Shown here: piece after piece, positions 1 to 11,824 of the stretch
Layout of the letters: each line of letters opens with the position of its first letter
Position numbering within the stretch: position 1 is the stretch's first letter
Assembly (NCBI GenBank): GCA_963556195.1
Contig: OY744528.1
Coordinates: forward strand, 62,867,646-62,931,645
Direction of reading: 5' to 3'
DNA from: Sepiola atlantica
Lineage: Eukaryota; Mollusca; Cephalopoda; Sepiida; Sepiolidae
Length of the DNA: 64,000 nucleotides
The notes under the pieces: model-generated
Databases searched by the model: none
Told to the model about the DNA's origin: nothing
The model's input: only the letters and a program-made list of their open reading frames with translations
Translations under genes and position numbers: made by a program

Positions 1-1785
1 GGGTAGGACTATTCAGGATAACTTGCACGCGTTACGCTTGATCATTGAGAAAGTCGACTCAGAAGCCGCGCTGATCAATTTAGATCAGTCCAAAGCATTT
101 GATAGGGTAGACCATCGTTACTTGGAGGCTGTTTTGTCTTCGGCCGGTTTGGCCCCCAGTTTCGCTCTTGGATTCGCCTCTTGTATGCAAACCCGGTTCG
201 CTGGTGGAGGTGAATGGTTTGAGATCTAAGCCCTTTGAGTTATCCAGATCTATTCGTCAGGGTTGTCCTCTTTCACCGATGATCTATGTGCTTGTGTTGG
301 AGCCTTTCCTTCACAGGCTAAGGGTGAATCCGGTCCTACGTAGAATTGCTTTGACAGGTGCCTGCACCACGTTAAAGTACTCCGCTTATGCCGACGATGT
401 AACAGTGCTTGTAACGAGCAGTGCCGAGATTAGTATCGTCGACAGAGAAATCAGAATGTATGAAACGGTAACAGGGGCCAAAATTAACTGCAACAAGTCG
501 GTGGGCTTGCGCATCGGTGCCTGGAGGGGTGTATCTCTACAGTGACCCTTCAGCTGGACTGACGGGCCGTGCAAGCTACTCGGCGTCTGGTTTGGTCCGG
601 ATCTTCAGCTGGAGAAAAATTGGTCGGAAGTACTGAAAGCGATTCGGGGCGCAGCTGGTCTGTGGACCCGTAGAACTCTTTCGTTAAAGGGGAGAGCGGA
701 AATGTGTGTTTCTCACATCTATCCACTCATCCTATATCGTCTATCAGTGCTTCCACTCCCGTCGGATACACTGCTTGAATTGCAGCGGGCCCTGTTCAAG
801 TTTTTATGGCTTGGCCGGTCCCATAAGGTTCGTCGCGAGATCTGTTATCTGCATCCTTCTGAGGGCGGTCTGGGTATGCCTAGCGTTGAGATTCGTCAAC
901 ATACGCTTCGGCTATATTACCTGGATCGGATGTGTACACAATGTGAAGGAAACGGTGGCTTCTGGAAGGAAGACACTAAGAAAGCCTTTCCGGCTTTGAA
1001 AAGTGTGCACTTGGATGATGGGGGAGGCTCACAGGTTGCCCCGAGGCGAGTGCTCCTTTTATCGCGAGTGTCGACGGGCCTTGAAGTTCCTTTTACGGGT
1101 GAAAGAAAGCCTCTCTGACAGCTAGCTGTTGTCCCGAAAGGCATTATATCGGGTTATAGTGAGGGGATCTGTTCAAGATGATAAGATTGAGGGGCTCGGT
1201 TTGACGAAGGGGGAGCTGCGCTCAATCTGGCCGTGGGCGCCTGGGTTGAGATGTTTCGATAATGACAAAGCTTCTTTGGCCTGGCTGATGATAAGAAATG
1301 CCCTCTGGGTCGGCAAGAGACTTCACGCAGCTGGCTTTACTAACTCGCCTACTTGCGTCCGATGCGGTGACGAAGACGAGACTTTGAGTCACGCCTTCTT
1401 TTATTGCCGCATCGTTGTGCCGCTGATCAAGTTTCTTGGGAGTCTCATGGTTCGCATTCTGAACGTAACGTCTTTTGACCTAGAACCAATTAATGTCTGT
1501 AGCAACTTGGCACCAACAACAGATAGGCGGAGACGTTTTGTCTTTTAAAGCTTACTAGCGATTGCGAGACGAGCTATATGGTCTACACGCTTGAAAGTTG
1601 TCTACGACGGTGAAACCTTCACTCCTGTCAGCCTTATTCGAATTTTCAAGTATTTGCTGAAGATTCGCATTAGGGCTGATAGGGCGAAACTCTCGTCGGC
1701 AGATTTTGGTGATAGATGGGAGAGAGTAGCGCGTGTTTGTAGCGTGACTGTAGCTGGCATTGAGTGGTATTTAGACGTGCCTTAG
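1..1785 (+). pseudogene. LINE ORF2 relic: reverse transcriptase plus C-terminal zinc finger
   Basis: This is a degenerate non-LTR retrotransposon polymerase whose 5' part lies before the window. RT motif A is visible as LDQSKAFDRVDH (from about 80), motif B as RQGCPLSPMIY (from about 255) and motif C as YADDVTVLV (about 388-414). A thumb-like stretch with YLHPSEGGLGMP follows, and then a C-terminal CCHC knuckle, CVRCGDEDETLSHAFFYC (about 1357-1410). Reading moves from frame 2 to frame 0 near 168-229, is stopped in frame by TGA at 543-545, continues to 1118, shifts to frame 1 by 1129, and is stopped again by TAA at 1546-1548 before ending at 1785. The RT motifs and the CxxC-H-C tail fit the L1/Tx1-like group of LINEs. 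Clade assignment is inference; the RT call is secure. It cannot encode an active protein. Confidence 0.88.
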
Positions 1786-2414
1786 GCATTGAATATTGGA
1801 TTGCAAAAACGAACGTTGTTGAAGACCCGTTTATAAGTTAATATATGTCCCCTGTAATAGTTATGCCAAGTCCATAACTTAGCTAGTGTATGGATGAGTT
1901 TCATTACGGCCCCCTTTTTTCCCTAGTTAGGTGACAGATAGCGTGATTTGCCAGTGATGCAGGTCACCCTTCGATATTTTCGAAGGAGGAGTTAATAATA
2001 AAGTGTTGGGGCCTGCATCAATTTTCGTTTCGTTTTTGACTGGTAAACCTGCATATCTGCCACATATTAGTAGTGGGGGGCCTTTTTACTAACTTGGGTT
2101 AGTTTTATTTTTTTTTTTTTCATTCCCATTGTACATATGTATCATTGTTTTTTTTGTATATAATTTTTTTAGTGCCCAAATCCCCTATTGCATATATTGT
2201 ATATATGGGTTTTAAGTAGGATATTCATAGTATGAATTCTTTTGGTAATTGGTGAAGAAGGATGTATAGTATAAATGTGGTATTTTGGTGAATGATGGTC
2301 CTAAATGAAACTAGCTAGGTTTGTTCTTTTTTTGTTAGTATGGACCGAACCCTCCCCATCCCTTTTTTGGCCTTGTACCTCATTTCATATAATTCATTTA
2401 TGTGAATAAATAAT
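1786..2414 (+). other. Probable LINE 3' untranslated region and tail
   Basis: AT-rich non-coding sequence follows the ORF2 relic and contains long T runs (about 2107-2120). It ends in an AATAAATAAT-like tail immediately before LTR-homologous sequence starts at 2415. The tail is consistent with the 3' end of a LINE inserted into an LTR. No other coding signal is seen. The LINE end is inferred from the sharp start of LTR homology. Confidence 0.5.
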
Positions 2415-2537
2415 GGCACTAGCACTGCCAACACTGACTTGTGTGTAATTTCTCTGTTCAATACAATTCGTTATTATTATCTCAAAACCTATTGTTCTTT
2501 TATTTTATTGTTGGTACCCCTAAACGGGTCAACTAAC
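2415..2537 (+). repeat. 5' LTR remnant of the Gypsy element
   Basis: This 123-bp stretch aligns without gaps to 7564-7686, the last 123 bp of the 3' LTR. Homology starts abruptly at GGCACTAGCACTGCC, and the first roughly 98 bp of the LTR are absent here, replaced by the LINE tail. The LTR terminus is mutated (AACTAAC against CACAACA in the 3' copy). Confidence 0.88.
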
Positions 2538-3293
2538 GGCGAGTGATTCGTAAAGGACTTCGTTGGAAACACCTTGGACCTTGCAACCTGTGAGTGATAA
2601 ACCAGTGTCTACAACACGGTCAACCTTCGAAAAAAAATGCTACCCGTTTGAAAAAAACCCAAAAAACCTTGTGCTTTACAATTTTCGGGAAGATATTGGA
2701 AACATCGAATACATTCAATTTTGGGACGAGTCTGCCTTCAAGAAATAACTAGTTTAAACAATTACTGGAAGAAAAAAAAAGAAAGACAGATTTTACTATT
2801 TGTGTTCTTCGTATTTCAATACGGGATTTTACCTCGTGCAACAAATAAAATTGGAATACCATGTGCTTATAAAACGGAAAGGTTTGAAAAAAAAAAAACA
2901 AAAAAACTCCATACTACGAAAACTGTTTTTCGTGTCTGATATAGTCAATTTTTTATATAGCGATAAAAGCCATTACTTGCTATTTTGCATTTTCAGCGTA
3001 CACTGAAAGGCAAACGGACTTATTGGAAAGAAAAGAGTTCTAGATATAGATAAAATTACAAATAATTTGTAAAATTAATTACCCAATAAGCCGGATTAAT
3101 AAAATCGTTTTTTTCTCTCAAAGAACTTTGAAAGAAAAAAAGAGATTAGCAAGTGCCGGTCGAATTCGAGACCCGAATGACGCAGTGATGAGAAGGGGTT
3201 GAGTTTGTTATTAAACAGTAAGCATTTGAAAAGAAAAAAATAGTGAAGGACTATTTGTGACTAATTCTTTTTCAAGAAAGTATTTCTTTAATC
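2538..3293 (+). other. Gypsy 5' leader
   Basis: A-rich internal sequence lies between the 5' LTR and the gag start. Short open frames here (for example 2563-2748) are lysine-rich with poly-A/T runs and show no recognisable domain. I read them as untranslated leader. Confidence 0.55.
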
Positions 3294-4145
3294 ATGGAAG
3301 ATTTCTCGAAACAGATATTGGAGATTATTAAATTTCAATCAGAACAACAGAAGGCAAACGATGAAAAACATCTTGCTCTACAGAAGGAATTTCAGTCTCA
3401 ATAGAAGGAATTCCAGTCGCAGCAAATAGGTTTGTTGAAGTATTTTGAGGAAAAGAATTTAGCACAAAAGCGAGAAGATAGAAAATCTTTAGACGAACAA
3501 TTGATTGGGATAAAAAATTTACAATTAGAGCAACAGACTCAATCAGAGAGAAAATTTGAACAGCTGGCACAAGCAATGATAAATACGACGAATGACGACA
3601 GCGACGCGTCCAACCAAAATGCAATATTGTCAGCTATAGAAACCTTCAACTATGTGCCTGAAGAGGACCTAAACTTCGAATCATGGTACCGTCGATATCA
3701 GGATTTTTTCGACATTGATTGTAGCACATGGTCGGAAAAGAAAAAGGTTCGTTTAGTTCTTCGTAGACTAGGTACGGCAGAGCATACAAAATTTGTCGAT
3801 TATATTCTGCCGAAGAAAACGGGCGAACTATCTTTCACGGAAACCATTAAAATGTTAATGGAACTATATTGCCCCAAAACAAGTTTATTCCACAAAAGGT
3901 GGAAATGTATGAACATAACGGTAAAAGAAAGCCAGGATTACTCAACGTTTGCTTCGATCGTCAATAAACATTGTGACGACTTTAAGTTATCATCCTTGAC
4001 AGCGGACAATTTCAAAGTATTAATATTTGTTCAAGGGCTCGTCTCGCAAAACGATGTAGAGTTAAGAAGACGTGCAATAAGCAAACTTGAAACCGAGCCA
4101 AATTTAACATTGCAACAACTGGCCGAAAGCTGTCAACGAAGCTAA
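3294..4145 (+). pseudogene. gag: Gypsy gag-like region
   Basis: The start ATG at 3294 opens a frame rich in Q, E and K (a coiled-coil-like N-terminus with repeated KEFQSQ) followed by a capsid-like segment containing ESWYRRYQDFF and later residues typical of Gypsy gag. The frame is interrupted by an in-frame TAG at 3402-3404, where the repeat pattern predicts a glutamine codon, so a single C-to-T change explains it. It resumes to a TAA at 4143-4145. Immediately after, frame 1 opens at 4150 and leads to the nucleocapsid knuckles, so gag and pol were probably one reading frame before a small indel near 4140-4149. Role by family: Gag forms the cytoplasmic particle that packages element RNA. Confidence 0.82.
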
Positions 4146-4149
4146 ATAA

Positions 4150-7100
4150 ATAGAGCAAGCAGCAATTTCTAATATTAAAAATGTTCGTCGTTTTTCAAAA
4201 AAATCATACTCTTCGAAGGAAGAATTCAGGAAGGATTTGCCTCAAAGGTCGGATGAAAAATTGCCTAACCACCCTTGTTGGGGATGCGGGGACCTACATT
4301 GGTACCAGAAGTGTCCTTTTAAACAAAAAAATGGTGACAAATGCCCTAAAATGGGCCACAAAGCCTCACATTGCAGAAGTAACACTAGAAAAAAATGTTA
4401 CATAAAAACAATCAGAATTAATGGTGGCAACCTAAACATACGAAAGTATGTTACGGTAAAAATGAAAAATCAAGATGTTAAACTACAGCTTGATTCAGAG
4501 TCTGACCTATCAATTATTAATATTAATACCTGGAAAAAGATCGGCAGACCGACTATGCTACGCACTGATAAAGTGGCCCGATCGGTAACCGGACAGAAAA
4601 TAAACTTTGAAGGGGAAGTCATTTCAAAAGTGACACTAAAAAATAAGACATTAAAATTACGCATGTTCGTAATGAAACATACAGGAAATGTGTTCGGTTC
4701 AGATTGGATTCAGCAATTCCAGCTCTGGGATTCGCCGATAAGCGCCTATTGTCAACGAATAGATAACCTTTCTGCTGAAGTAGAAAAATTGAGGAAGGAT
4801 TTGAACGAGTCATTTGCCAAGGTGTTTTCTAATGAATTAGGACGCTGTACTAAAATGAAGGCGAGTTTTGAACTAATTGAAAATAAGAATCCCGTTTTTA
4901 AGAGAAAACGAAGTGTACCATTTGCCTCTCTTGAAAAAATTAATGCAGAAATAGACCGGTTGGTGGAGAAAGGTATTTTAACACCAGTTGACTACTCGGA
5001 ATGGGCGGCCCTAACCGTCTACGTGAAGAAAAAATCTGGAGAGATCAGAGTGTGTTCCGATTTCTCAACCGGTTTGAACGATGCGCTGAAAGATTATCAC
5101 TATCCTCTGCCGACTCCAGAAGAGGTTTTCACAAAATTAAACGGTGGAAAACTGTTATCAAAAATTGACTTGAGTGAAGCCTATCTGCAAATACCTGTAG
5201 AGGAAGATAGCTCTAAGCTTCTCTGTATTTCGACACACAGGGGACTACTAAAGTTCAATCGTCTCCCTTTTGGAATTAAAGTGGCCCCGTCGATTTTTCA
5301 GCAGGTAATCGACACGATGTTGAGCGGGCTCGATTTTTCGATCGGCTACCTTGACGATATCTTAATGAAAAGTACGAACGTCGAGGAGCACCGTGAGTAC
5401 GTACACAAAGTATTCGAAAGGATAAGCGATTTTGGTTTTACACTCAAGGAGTCAAAGTGTGAATTCTTTCTAGAAGAGATCAAATACTTGGGACATGTCA
5501 TTGATAAGAATGGAAGACGTCCCGACCCAGAAAGATCTATAGCCATCAAGAATGTGCCCGAACCGAACAATGTTACCCAACTACAAAGCTTCCTGGGTCT
5601 CGCAAACTATTACGAAAAATTCATTCCCAGTATGCACAAATTGCGAGCCCCCTTAAATGAGTTACTTAAGAAAGATAGTAAATGGGAATGGTCCGCCGAC
5701 TGTCAATCTGCATTCGACAACCTAAAAACAAAGTTAACTTCAGAATTATTTCTTACTCATTTTAATCCAGAGCTAAAAACTATTGTTGCAAGTGACGCCA
5801 GCTCCTACGGCATTGGGGCGTGCATTTTGCATAAAATGCTGGATGGCTCGATGAAACCCATCGCTCACGCTTCAAGAACTTTACTGCCTGCAGAGAAAAA
5901 TTACTCGCAGATTGAAAAAGAAGCGTTGGGTATTGTGTTCGCAAAAGTATCTACACGGCCGTCATTTTATCCTAAAAACAGACCATAAGCTACTTATCAC
6001 CATCTTTGGATAAAAAAAGGCTTGCCAACCTACACAGCAAACCGCCTACAGAGATGGGGTATAATTCTGTTGAATTATGACTTTGAGATGGAAATTTTAC
6101 CGTAAAAAAGATTAGGACACGCAGATGGTTTATCGCGGATAATCCCAAAGTACACGGAACCGCTCGAAGTTACAGTTATAGCATCCCTTCGGTCTGAATA
6201 TGACTATAGTAAAGTACTGTGTAACACAATAAAAGAGCTGCCAGTCACACTTGGCGATATACAAAAAGAGGCAAGAGAAAATAATTTTATTATCGAAATT
6301 AAAAATAAATTACAAACAGACGATGAGCAAACGGCAGAAGCTTTTTCAGTCTGTTCAGTCACATTATTATACCGGGAGCGAGTAGTAATCCCAGCTACGC
6401 TAAAAAAAAAATCCTGGCGGATTTCCATGAAGGGCATCCCGGAGCGACACGCATGAAGAGCCTAATGAGATCTTATGTGTATTGGAAAAACATGGACAGG
6501 GACATAGAGACGAAGGTGAAGGCCTGTGCGGGCTGCGCGTCGGCAGCGAAAGCACCACATATTCAGTACTGTCCATGGCCAAAGGCAGAGCAACCATGGT
6601 CCCGTATTCACATAGATTTCGCGGGGCCATTGGAAGGCTTCTACTATTTAATTATAGTCAACAGCTACTCAAAATGGCCTAAAGTTGTTAGATGTAAAAA
6701 CCCAACAACGGATGTCACGATATGCGCGTTGCATGAACTGTTTGCCCGATTCGGAGTGGTGGACATTGTTGTATCGGACAACGATACACAATTTAGTTCA
6801 AAGAATTTTGTGAAGACTTTCAAATTAAACATATCACCACTCCGACTTACCATCCGAGGTCAAACGGACAGGTAGAAAAATTCGTTGATACCTTGAAGAG
6901 AGCGTTGAAAAAATCGACGGGCACGCCGAGAGAAAAGTCACTCCAGCAGTTCCTTCAAGTGTATAGAATTACACCCAACGAGAACACACCAGCCCAAGTA
7001 CCACCGACGAAAGTAATGTTTGGAAGAAAAATAAAGTCGGTATTCGACAAACTTTTACCAAAACAGGTGAAACCGACCAACATTACAGCACCAAAGAAGA

Positions 7101-7450
7101 GTTACGAGGATGGAGAGAAGGTATTCTTCCAGGAACCCCATGGAAACAAAACCGTGTGGGAAGTGGGAAAGGTACAAAAAAGATTGGGGAGGATGGTGTA
7201 CATTGTAGAGGGTCCTAGAGGCACCTGTAAAAAACACATTAACCAAATGCGTCGTCGCATGTCGGACGACCCAGGGGAACGCCCATCGGATCAGAGTGAG
7301 ACCATCATGGAAGATCTATACGACGCATTTGAGCTGCCAACACCAAAAACGCCTCCGGAACAGAGACGTTCATCAAGAAAACGTAAATTAACCGGGAGTT
7401 TAGAGGTGAATCCTAGGAAAAAGAAATACCTTGAGATTCCGGGGGAATGA
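4150..7450 (+). pseudogene. pol: Gypsy pol: zinc knuckle, protease, RT, RNase H, integrase
   Basis: The longest open part is 4237-5988 (583 aa). Nucleocapsid knuckles (CWGCGDLHW and CPKMGHKASHC) occupy residues about 14-46. The protease active site reads LDSES (D at 4492-4494), where the family has DSG or DTG, so the glycine is replaced by glutamate. RT shows VCSDFSTGLN, KIDLSEAYLQIP, LPFGIKVAPSIFQ and the catalytic YLDDIL (5347-5364). RNase H shows the first aspartate in SDASSYG (about 5791) and a QIEKEALG segment. A small deletion near 5947, a one-base loss near 6011, a TAA at 6103-6105, a slip in the A-run 6402-6411 and a one-base loss near 6807 then break the frame. Integrase pieces follow: an HHCC finger (HEGHPG, CAGCAS, 6420-6545), first Asp in HIDFAG (about 6610), second in SDNDTQF (about 6777; usually SDNGTQF), and the Glu in GQVEKF (about 6865). 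The C-terminal basic tail ends at TGA 7448-7450. Confidence 0.92.
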
Positions 7451-7465
7451 GTTTCGGAAGGGGGG
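7451..7465 (+). other. Polypurine tract of the Gypsy element
   Basis: A purine-rich run ending CGGAAGGGGGG lies directly before the TGTTGTG start of the 3' LTR. This is the expected position for the plus-strand primer of an LTR retrotransposon. Confidence 0.75.
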
Positions 7466-7686
7466 TGTTGTGAGTGAACCTACCTACCCTTTAATAACTA
7501 AATGGTAGCAACCGGCTACTATAAATACCGGCTTTTGCCGGGAGAACATTTGTACCACATTTAGGCACTAGCACTGCCAACACTGACTTGTGTATAATTT
7601 CTCTGTTCAATACAATTCGTTATTATTATCTCTAAACCTGTTGGTCTTTTATTTCATTGTTGGTAGCCCTAAACGAGTCCACAACA
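7466..7686 (+). repeat. 3' LTR of the Gypsy element (221 bp)
   Basis: It begins TGTTGTGAGTG and ends GAGTCCACAACA, so the termini are TG...CA within an inverted TGTTGTG/CACAACA. A CTATAAATACC box near 7520 may be the TATA element. The last 123 bp match the 5' LTR remnant, and the last 85 bp or so match an inverted fragment at 13431-13514, which independently fixes the right boundary. Confidence 0.9.
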
Positions 7687-7946
7687 GTGATAAAAGAAAG
7701 AAATGAATAAAAATATTCTATGGAAATCGCTCCAGACAAGGCATGAAGTCACTTGATGTAAGGATCTAATAAGAACGAACGATGATCTGTTTTGGGACCT
7801 TAGCCAGAACCCTCAAATGGGAAAGATATTCACCATTCCAGTTATGACAACAGTACTGGCACAATCTATTAAAACGAAAGGGAATATCAACATACAAGAT
7901 AGACAGTAATACTAGTTAACCCGTTGCTGGAAAGTCAATGAGAGGC

Positions 7947-8000
<54 letters not shown>

Positions 8001-8160
8001 CAAGCAGAAGATGGCTATGTTTGGATTTTGTTCTTTCCATTCATTTATATTTACCTGGCTTTGCAAACTCACTTTTTACTGTTTCCGGATTCAAACAATT
8101 CAGCCTGAGCACAATGGTTCACTAATTTTCTAGTAAACATATTACAGTAGATATGATATC
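7687..8160. other. Anonymous sequence with a (TA)n array
   Basis: No coding signal is seen. A (TA)n microsatellite of about 50 bp occupies roughly 7949-7999. The rest is AT-rich sequence that I cannot assign. Confidence 0.6.
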
Positions 8161-8660
8161 TGTAATGACCGGGTTAGAATAGAAATGCATACACAGTTGA
8201 AGTTTAATGCTAAGACGAAGCAAGCATGTTACTAAAGTCCCGCCTTTATTTATTCAACTATTAAAACCCTAAACAGCGCCCCCTATGGCAACGTAAAAAG
8301 TTGCAGGCAAGGGCCGTAACTTCGGCTTGGTGCATTTTGCTTCAGACGGATAACTTTTCTGGGTTATTTCTGGCAAAATTTCAAGCGGAGAAGAAGTATC
8401 TAGGGTGCTGTCTACAAATCGGCGGCCGCGGACAATGTAACCAGGAATTATCCCTATATCTATCCGCCTGTATTTCTATATCTCCTACGTGTACGCAAGT
8501 AACCGGTCTCTGATTTTTTCTCTTTTTAATAAACCGTTTTATAAATCCACCTCGGGGTCTGAGAGGTTTCGTCAGCAGAACAATCTTTAATCTGGGTTCC
8601 CGATGGGTGTTTAATGGTTTATACTCACATCGGTAAGTGGAAACACAGCACCAGGGTCAG
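8161..8660 (+). other. Possible LTR-like sequence (weak)
   Basis: This block is less AT-rich than its surroundings. It includes GCGCCCCCTATGGCAACG near 8275 and an AATAAA at about 8528. It could be part of a solo LTR, but I could not pair it with a second copy or define TG...CA ends. The open frame 8301-8513 has no recognisable domain. Confidence 0.25.
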
Positions 8661-9310
8661 AAAAAAGATTTGTAGAAAATAGGCCATATCTAAAGTGAAT
8701 AAAAAGTCTCTCAATACATAATATATCAACTTTATTTACGTCTGTAAAATGAGTAATGAGTTGAGAAAGAAAACAAATCAGTAATGTTCAAAGATCTAAA
8801 AGAAGACAATGTTATTTTGTTAAGAGTTCAAAGAGACCGAATCAAAAGTTGGTTCATACGTCCGGCTTATAAAATATCTGAAACAGCCAATAGTAAGTAG
8901 AACAGCCAAAAGTGAACGGTTATCGGTTTAGACAGTCCTAGGGTATCAGTCGATACGGAGAAAGTATTGTTCTGTCCGCATGTGTGTGGGTTTGAATAGT
9001 GAGTGAAACTGACAAGCTGTCGTTATATTTAGAAGTAAGTCCATGACTGTGGCCCTGTGTTGTTTTGTCCAGATGCAAGGATCCAGGGTGCTACGGCAGA
9101 GTTAGTTTCGCTCGCTAAGAATATGTGTGGCAGTGTTATGTGGCAAATTAGGGTTCTCACTGCATCTCACTGAGGACAGCGTGTGGGCTTATATAGATAA
9201 CGCTAACAGGTAGCGCCCCCAACTCTATCTGATTTGCTGAAATCCGATATAGACAACCAATCGAAATTGAGTATTTTGGGTCAATCAGTATTAAGAATTT
9301 CAACACAAAT
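8661..9310 (-). other. Possible minus-strand solo LTR (weak)
   Basis: Read on the minus strand, a TATATAAG box lies near 9200 and an AATAAAG polyadenylation-like signal near 8730, about 465 bp apart, which is an LTR-like spacing. The block is unusually GC-balanced. No duplicated partner or flanking ORF was found. Confidence 0.22.
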
Positions 9311-9553
9311 AAACATATAATATTTTAGAGATCATTTCTCTACGGTTATTTTTGTGGTTGTTGTTAGTGTTGGAACAGGGATTTCATAGATTTTTACGGA
9401 CAAAGTTAGTTAGGGTTTGAACTCATGCTAAAACGCAGAGCTGTCGTTCGTCTGAAAGACTATGGAAAGCAAGAGCCAATTATATCCCTTGAGTTTACTT
9501 TGACAAACCGTGACAAACCGACGAGATTTATTGGATAGACACCGATCAAAATA
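9311..9553. other. Unassigned sequence
   Basis: No ORF, RNA gene or repeat is recognised. A short tandem of TGACAAACCG occurs near 9501-9521. Confidence 0.6.
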
Positions 9554-9717
9554 TTGCGTTAAATTATACCTACGTGCTAAATGTTTTGCGATAAATAAAA
9601 TGTACATGCTAAAAATTGTTCGTTATATGAATTATACCTACATGCTAAAAGTTCTGCGTTAAATTAAGCATGCCTTCTAAAAGCTGTGCGTCATATTAAA
9701 GCTACTTGCTAAAAATT
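9554..9717 (+). repeat. About five copies of a 32-bp minisatellite
   Basis: Degenerate units begin TGCGTTAAAT or a variant and end in TGCTAAAAAT or a variant. The shared ACATGCTAAAA/ACGTGCTAAA core recurs every 31-35 bp. The units are diverged, so the array is old. No coding potential. Confidence 0.75.
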
Positions 9718-11637
9718 AAGAAAATAATTTTATTTTTTTATAATTGAAAGTTTTGTTCTTAATCGTAAATTTTTTTTTAGTCGGCCCAACTTCTTTGTGG
9801 AGTTATTACAATTGATATTTAACGCAGCAATGTTTTTTTAAAATTACTACATTTATAAATGAATAACTTCTGAAGATGTAATTAAAATATGCAGCAATGA
9901 ATAGAGTATTTTAAAGGTTTAAAAAATAAAAGTATTTTTTGCTGCAAATCTGTTCATTTAAGCCATTTGTACTGACATGCAACCCCCTTTTAATGGAGCA
10001 TATTACGGATTGTGTCTCCTAGGATAAGGTATACTAAGGAGTGTCCTTCATAGGCTATGACAAAGGTTTGCGATAAAATCATAATACATAAATTAACTTT
10101 AATTTCGCATACCCATTCTTTGAACAGTGGGTCCCAGATTTATCTCACGTAGGGAGAAACTGGTAAAAGACTTAGACCGTCAAATCTCGTGAACACGAGA
10201 TTTTGGTTTGGATCTCTCACGCAACACTTTATTGAGAAATAAGACAAGATCTTGTTTTCATTTGCTCGCCGGATGAAAAAGATTAAGGACGTCCCTTGGC
10301 ACGCCCCTTAACCAGAAAAGACGCCATAGAAAAATATAAGTTCTTACTTCTTACTTTACACACGCATATTTACCTTCTCATGAATAGCTTTGTGTATTCT
10401 TCTTTTGTATGGAAACAATGTATTCTTCGTGTAATCTTAAGTCTTACTTGTCTCGTTTCAAGTATTTTTAATTTGTCGTAGGCAAACTATTAATAAATGA
10501 AATGTTCTTGTCCGCTATAGCCTTTAACCGTCTTTAACTTTCAAACACGTGTACGTATAACGAAGTAATGCATGATCAGTTATAGAAACAATCACGTGCG
10601 CAGAGCGTTAATTAAAATTATATACCGACGCGTTGCTAATTTTGATGAAATAAAATATTAAACATTTCAATTCTTCAGAGACATTGGTGGTTTTATGTGA
10701 GAATTCGTCAAATATGTTACTTTATTTGATTCTTTAATTACTAGTTTATGTTAAAAACAAAACAAAATTACAATTTTCTTTCGTGGTTCTTCGTCCACAC
10801 CGTAGGATGAAGTTATAACTAAATGTAGCATAGCTTTTATGATTATATAATCAAAGCCTAGTATCTGCTCGGCTAAAATGCCTCTTTTGGAGAGCTAGAA
10901 GTCAACCACATTAAAAACCGAATTTGTGTCTAACTTTTCTCTTGTAAGAAAAAAATTAAACACGGACATCAGTAAAAATACAATTTATGATTTTGTATTT
11001 ACATGTAACTATTTAAATATATATATATATATATATATCGAGATGAATAAATACGCGTTATCCTTAATAATGTGTAAATAAAATAATAAAATATTCACTT
11101 AATTATTTTAGTGGTGGATATGGCGTTTTCCTTTGATATTGTTTACAGATCGATAAGACAAAGAAAACACGGGAAGAAAAAATGGTCTCTGTACATAGAA
11201 ACGATGTTCTTACTACTGGAACTTCCTTACGTGGTTTACTCTACTCCAATAAGACCGTATTCAATACTAAACTGGTAAAGGAAATACATTTTCCACTTAA
11301 CATAAAAGTAACTGTATCCAAGTCGATTTTTATGTCGATCTGATTGAGGTTAAAGCGTTGGAGTAGTAAATGAAATAAATGACGCCTAAGATGGAGAAAA
11401 GAAGAAAATAAAAAAGTATAAGAAAAAGAGAACATATTTCTTTTGAAAGAAGAAATCATCACCAAAAAGCCTCCATTTACAAATATTTCATTTTTATATT
11501 TCAATTTGGCTTGGGATTCGCCTGTTTATTTAGAACCAATATTGATGCGAGAAAGATGACATGTATTTGTACAATATATCAATCCGCAAATATCTAGCCA
11601 GATTGACACGTATACACACTCCGATTATTGAGGTTGA
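9718..11637. other. AT-rich sequence without recognised genes
   Basis: Short frames only. It contains the 22-bp palindrome at 10182-10203 and a (TA)n run at about 11018-11038. The minus-strand frame at 11241-11504 is low-complexity and shows no domain. Confidence 0.6.
10182..10203. repeat. 22-bp palindrome
   Basis: AAATCTCGTG is followed by AA and then its exact reverse complement CACGAGATTT. It could form a short hairpin. No neighbouring feature gives it a role. Confidence 0.8.
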
Positions 11638-11644
11638 TATATAT

Positions 11645-11690
<46 letters not shown>
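11638..11690. repeat. (TA)n microsatellite
   Basis: About 50 bp of nearly pure TA with one AAAT interruption. Tyr-Ile open frames across it are low-complexity artefacts. Confidence 0.95.
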
Positions 11691-11692
<2 letters not shown>

Positions 11693-11824
11693 TACCATGC
11701 GTTTACTAGCCAGCCATTCTTTCCTTGAAGAAACACTGTCTATTTGCTTAGCCAAACATGGTAAATCGCTAAGTAAATGTTATACATGCAATGCAATAAA
11801 AATAATTTGAAAAATAATTTCAAA

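Larger units (their letters stand above)
2415..7686 (+). mobile_element. Ty3/Gypsy LTR retrotransposon, nearly full length, inactive
   Basis: The element has a truncated 5' LTR (2415-2537), a leader (2538-3293), a gag region (3294-4145), a pol region (4150-7450), a polypurine tract (7451-7465) and a complete 3' LTR (7466-7686). The pol order is zinc knuckle, protease, RT, RNase H, integrase, which is diagnostic of Ty3/Gypsy. Its proteins resemble the group often labelled K02A2.6-like in invertebrate annotations. By eye the shared LTR segments differ at about 11 of 123 positions, so the insertion is old. At least seven frameshifts or stops interrupt the genes. I found no convincing tRNA primer binding site just after 2537. 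Confidence 0.93.

Noticed and set aside
2530..2570. tRNA primer binding site after the 5' LTR
   Set aside because: The sequence after 2537 does not match an 18-nt complement of a tRNA 3' end in a way I can support.
2563..3006. Three small lysine-rich frames in the Gypsy leader
   Set aside because: They overlap in different frames, consist of A-rich low complexity, and carry no domain.
4181..4405. Plus frame overlapping the start of pol
   Set aside because: It is a shadow of the zinc-knuckle region in another frame.
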